Made by a program: the position numbers and the translations under genes
Notes under the pieces: generated by a model
The model's database searches: none
The model's input: the letters and a program-made list of their open reading frames with translations, nothing else
Told to the model about the DNA's origin: nothing
In this document: positions 57,910-64,000 of the stretch, piece after piece
How positions within the stretch are numbered: position 1 is the first letter of the stretch
How the letters are laid out: each line of letters begins with the position of its first letter
NCBI RefSeq assembly: GCF_023206395.1
Contig: NZ_CP066149.1
Location: 1,550,001-1,614,000 of the forward strand
Length of the DNA stretch: 64,000 nucleotides
Origin: Vibrio sp. ED004
GTDB lineage: Bacteria > Pseudomonadota > Gammaproteobacteria > Enterobacterales > Vibrionaceae
Reading direction: 5' to 3'

Positions 57910-58281
57910 AAGATTTTGTGACTCAACGAATACTGACTTCAAAACTACTATGTAATTTTAAAGCTATTACCATTCCAACAGAATGATAATGAATTGACTG
58001 TGCCAAATAACCGAAGTTATTTGTATTGGTCACTCAGTTCATTGAAATCATTTTGATTCCGAAGAATCTGTTTTATCTAATGATAAAACGTTTTGATATT
58101 CATCAACGAGTGCCCACACAGATTGATAGGTTTAAATTATTAAAGAGCTTTGCTTTCAGTGCCTTAGCACTTAAGCAGGACGCGTATGATACGCTTTCTA
58201 CTTTGAAAGTCAACATAAAATACTAAGAAAACTTAGAACTCTATGGTGACTTGTCTAGAAACTAGACAAAGTCGAAATTAA
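57910..58281 (-). promoter_or_regulatory. Leader and promoter region of the downstream rRNA operon
   Basis: This 372-bp stretch separates the two operons. It holds a leader with a boxA-like TTATTAAAGAGC (plus strand 58137-58148, one change from boxA), the promoter, and next to the upstream 5S gene a hairpin (GACTTGTCTAG with a near-complement, about 58246-58272) that lacks a U-tail. No intrinsic terminator is seen. Confidence 0.7.
58186..58213 (-). promoter_or_regulatory. rRNA promoter, downstream operon
   Basis: On the minus strand TTGACT (58208-58213) and TATCAT (58186-58191) are 16 bp apart, followed by a GC-rich start region (ACGCGTCCTGC) and preceded by an A/T-rich stretch that could be an UP element. 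Confidence 0.75.
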
Positions 58282-58400
58282 AGCCTGGCGATGTCCTACT
58301 CTCACATGGGGAAGCCCCACACTACCATCGGCGCTATTGTGTTTCACTTCTGAGTTCGGCATGGAATCAGGTGGGTCCACAATGCTATGGTCGCCAAGCA
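58282..58400 (-). rRNA. rrf: 5S ribosomal RNA, upstream operon
   Basis: 119 nt, identical to the other 5S copy as far as compared, from TGCTTGGCGACC at 58400 to GCCAGGC at 58282. No tRNA follows it. Confidence 0.96.
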
Positions 58401-58494
58401 AATTTTAAAATTCGGAAAGCTGTTTTTCGTTCTCTTCAAACTCATTCAAGCGTTTGGTATTTCTTTGAGTCCACAAAACCCCTTGGGTGTTGTA

Positions 58495-61378
<2,884 letters not shown>

Positions 61379-61766
61379 ATACAACCCGAAAGGGTTTCTA
61401 TTTGCTTTCACTTTAAAAAGTGAAGACAAATAAGCGTATGGCAACTAACCAAGGTTTTTGGTTGTCATCAAGAAGGGTTAATTCTTGATAACTGTTTGCC
61501 GGACTCAATTGTGAATCAAATAAATTTGATTCGAATACAAGACACTTGAATGTGTTTGTTGTGTTTATCTAATGAAAGATAAACATTGAGAACTTTTAAA
61601 TTTGATTTGAATACTCGTAAGTAATCAAATCAGTCAGCTTTCCAAATTGTTAAAGAGCATAAAGCAAAAAGCTTTAATCAATAACTTACGTTATTAATTA
61701 AAGCTCTGGCTTTAACTAAATCTAAACCATCAATCTGTGTGGACACTCATCGTAAGTATCTTCGTA
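61379..61766 (-). other. 16S-23S spacer without tRNA genes, upstream operon
   Basis: A 388-bp spacer with boxA GCTCTTTAACAA (minus strand, 61647-61658). It matches the other spacer around boxA and next to both rRNAs but has no tRNA-Ile or tRNA-Ala. An A/T-rich inverted pair (GCTTTAAT ... ATTAAAGC, about 61671-61705) lies where the tRNAs would be. Confidence 0.8.
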
Positions 61767-63318
<1,552 letters not shown>

Positions 63319-63742
63319 AAGATTTTGTGACTCAACGAATACTGACTTCAAAACTAATATTTACCGAAGTAAACATGTAATTCTAAAGCTATTACCATTC
63401 CAACAGAATGATAATGAATTGACTGTGCCAAATAACCGAGGTTATTTGTATTGGTCACTCAGTTCATTGAAATCAATTTCGATTCCGAAGAATCTGTTTT
63501 ATCTAACGATAAAACGCTTTGATATTCATCAACGAGTGCCCACACAGATTGATAGGTTTAAATTGTTAAAGAGCTTTACTTCTTGAGCGTTCCTTTTAAG
63601 TAAGGAGCCTCTCGAAGTGGACGGCCATTCTAGCGAATTAACATTCAGTGTCAAACACTTTTTGAAAATTAATTTTTTGTCGCTTTCCGTCTTACTGATT
63701 CATGCTGAAGCCTTGTGGCGTCTGCCGTCTCAGTGGGGTCGC
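63319..63742 (-). other. Leader of the upstream rRNA operon with boxA
   Basis: Transcribed leader between promoter and 16S. boxA GCTCTTTAACAA lies at 63563-63574 (minus strand). The part next to 16S is nearly identical to the leader of the downstream operon; the two diverge beyond boxA. No gene is seen; the 95-codon frame at 63299-63586 on the plus strand is a chance frame. Confidence 0.75.
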
Positions 63743-63796
63743 ATTATAGGGAACCCTCTCATGTTAGCAACTACTTTTTCATAAAAAATGAATAAA
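63743..63796 (-). promoter_or_regulatory. rRNA P1-type promoter, upstream operon
   Basis: On the minus strand TTGCTA (63765-63770) and a perfect TATAAT (63743-63748) are 16 bp apart. The start region GCGACCCC is GC-rich as in stringently controlled rRNA promoters, and A/T runs at 63771-63796 look like an UP element. Confidence 0.88.
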
Positions 63797-63828
63797 TAGA
63801 GGTTAACTGCCTAATAGTTCACCTAAAC

Positions 63829-63861
63829 GTAAAAAAGAGAGCATTTCTGCTCTCTTTTTAC
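63829..63861 (-). terminator. Intrinsic terminator after fre
   Basis: AGAGAGCA (63836-63843) pairs with TGCTCTCT (63848-63855) over TTTC, with an A-run on the left and a T-run on the right. It ends the fre transcript. Confidence 0.9.
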
Positions 63862-63880
63862 TCAAAATCTAAGAGTATTA

Positions 63881-64000
63881 TTAGATAAAGGCGTAAGCAT
63901 CAGCGTACATATGGTCACGCTTTGCTTCTTTATTCTGAGTAAATAGGTCTCTTGCAGCACCTGCCATTTCAAAACGACCTGCAATATAGATATCGAAATC
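63881..64000 (-). CDS. fre: NAD(P)H-flavin reductase, C-terminal end (partial)
   Basis: Thirty-nine codons plus TAA are visible: [20 protein letters not shown], then a charged stretch, ending DAYAFI. This matches the C-terminus of Fre ([18 protein letters not shown] ... DAFAFI), which reduces free flavins with NAD(P)H. The gene continues beyond the window edge. Confidence 0.85.
   Translation of the reverse strand, partial: DFDIYIAGRFEMAGAARDLFTQNKEAKRDHMYADAYAFI

Noticed and set aside
58246..58272. Terminator after the upstream 5S gene
   Set aside because: The hairpin has a bulge and no U-tail, so it does not qualify as an intrinsic terminator.

Overview
The window is chromosomal DNA of a gammaproteobacterium and fits Vibrionaceae, most likely the genus Vibrio. 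Evidence: gene order shared with Enterobacterales but with Vibrio-type additions (paired FIST-GGDEF-EAL proteins, EAL-HDOD protein, ArsJ operon), 16S/23S/5S genes of gammaproteobacterial type, frequent TTG/GTG starts and moderate GC. Species level cannot be fixed by eye.

Layout. 1-2900: end of trmA, then yijD-fabR divergent from sthA (membrane lipid control and NADPH/NADH balance). 3000-6650: dinF, an apparently iron-regulated methyltransferase, lexA with two SOS boxes, dgkA. 6800-12600: plsB, ubiA-ubiC, a secreted FliL-like protein, glpG-glpE. 12600-19970: a DnaA-box-bearing gap, rpoH, ftsX-ftsE-ftsY, rsmD, yhhL, yhgN, yecH, yhhN. 19970-20900: an A/C-rich, G-poor gene-poor stretch ending in a 26-codon membrane-peptide gene with its own promoter and terminator. 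20900-22930: DUF4145-like protein, yhhM, an acyltransferase. 22970-26700: an arsenate-resistance operon (arsR, GAPDH, CDKN3-like phosphatase, arsJ) in which every intergenic gap carries a copy of a ~126-bp palindromic repeat. 26700-33420: EAL-HDOD protein, rhtB/pldB/yigL, EVE protein, a large lipoprotein, a DTW-domain tRNA-modifying enzyme. 33450-34055: an IS200-type element with a frameshifted transposase. 34160-39340: two tandem FIST-GGDEF-EAL proteins. 39500-51600: yigB-xerC-DUF484-dapF-lysA-lptM, cyaY, cyaA divergent from hemC-hemD-hemX-hemY.

51600-52570 has no protein gene; it holds a four-copy 8-bp repeat and decayed copies of a tRNA/terminator unit. 52530-63800 holds two complete rRNA operons in tandem on the minus strand. 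The downstream one (16S-tRNA-Ile-tRNA-Ala-23S-5S-tRNA-Asp) and the upstream one (16S-23S-5S, no spacer tRNA) each have their own promoter; no intrinsic terminator is visible between them. The window ends inside fre.

Most of the window is conserved housekeeping DNA. No clearly new multi-gene system was found. The best candidates for something undescribed are the 26-aa peptide gene, the palindromic repeats filling all gaps of the ars operon, the Fur-box-controlled methyltransferase between lexA and dinF, and the decayed tRNA-unit array next to the rRNA operons. The two rRNA copies differ mainly by homopolymer-length indels, some at highly conserved sites, which suggests local consensus errors.
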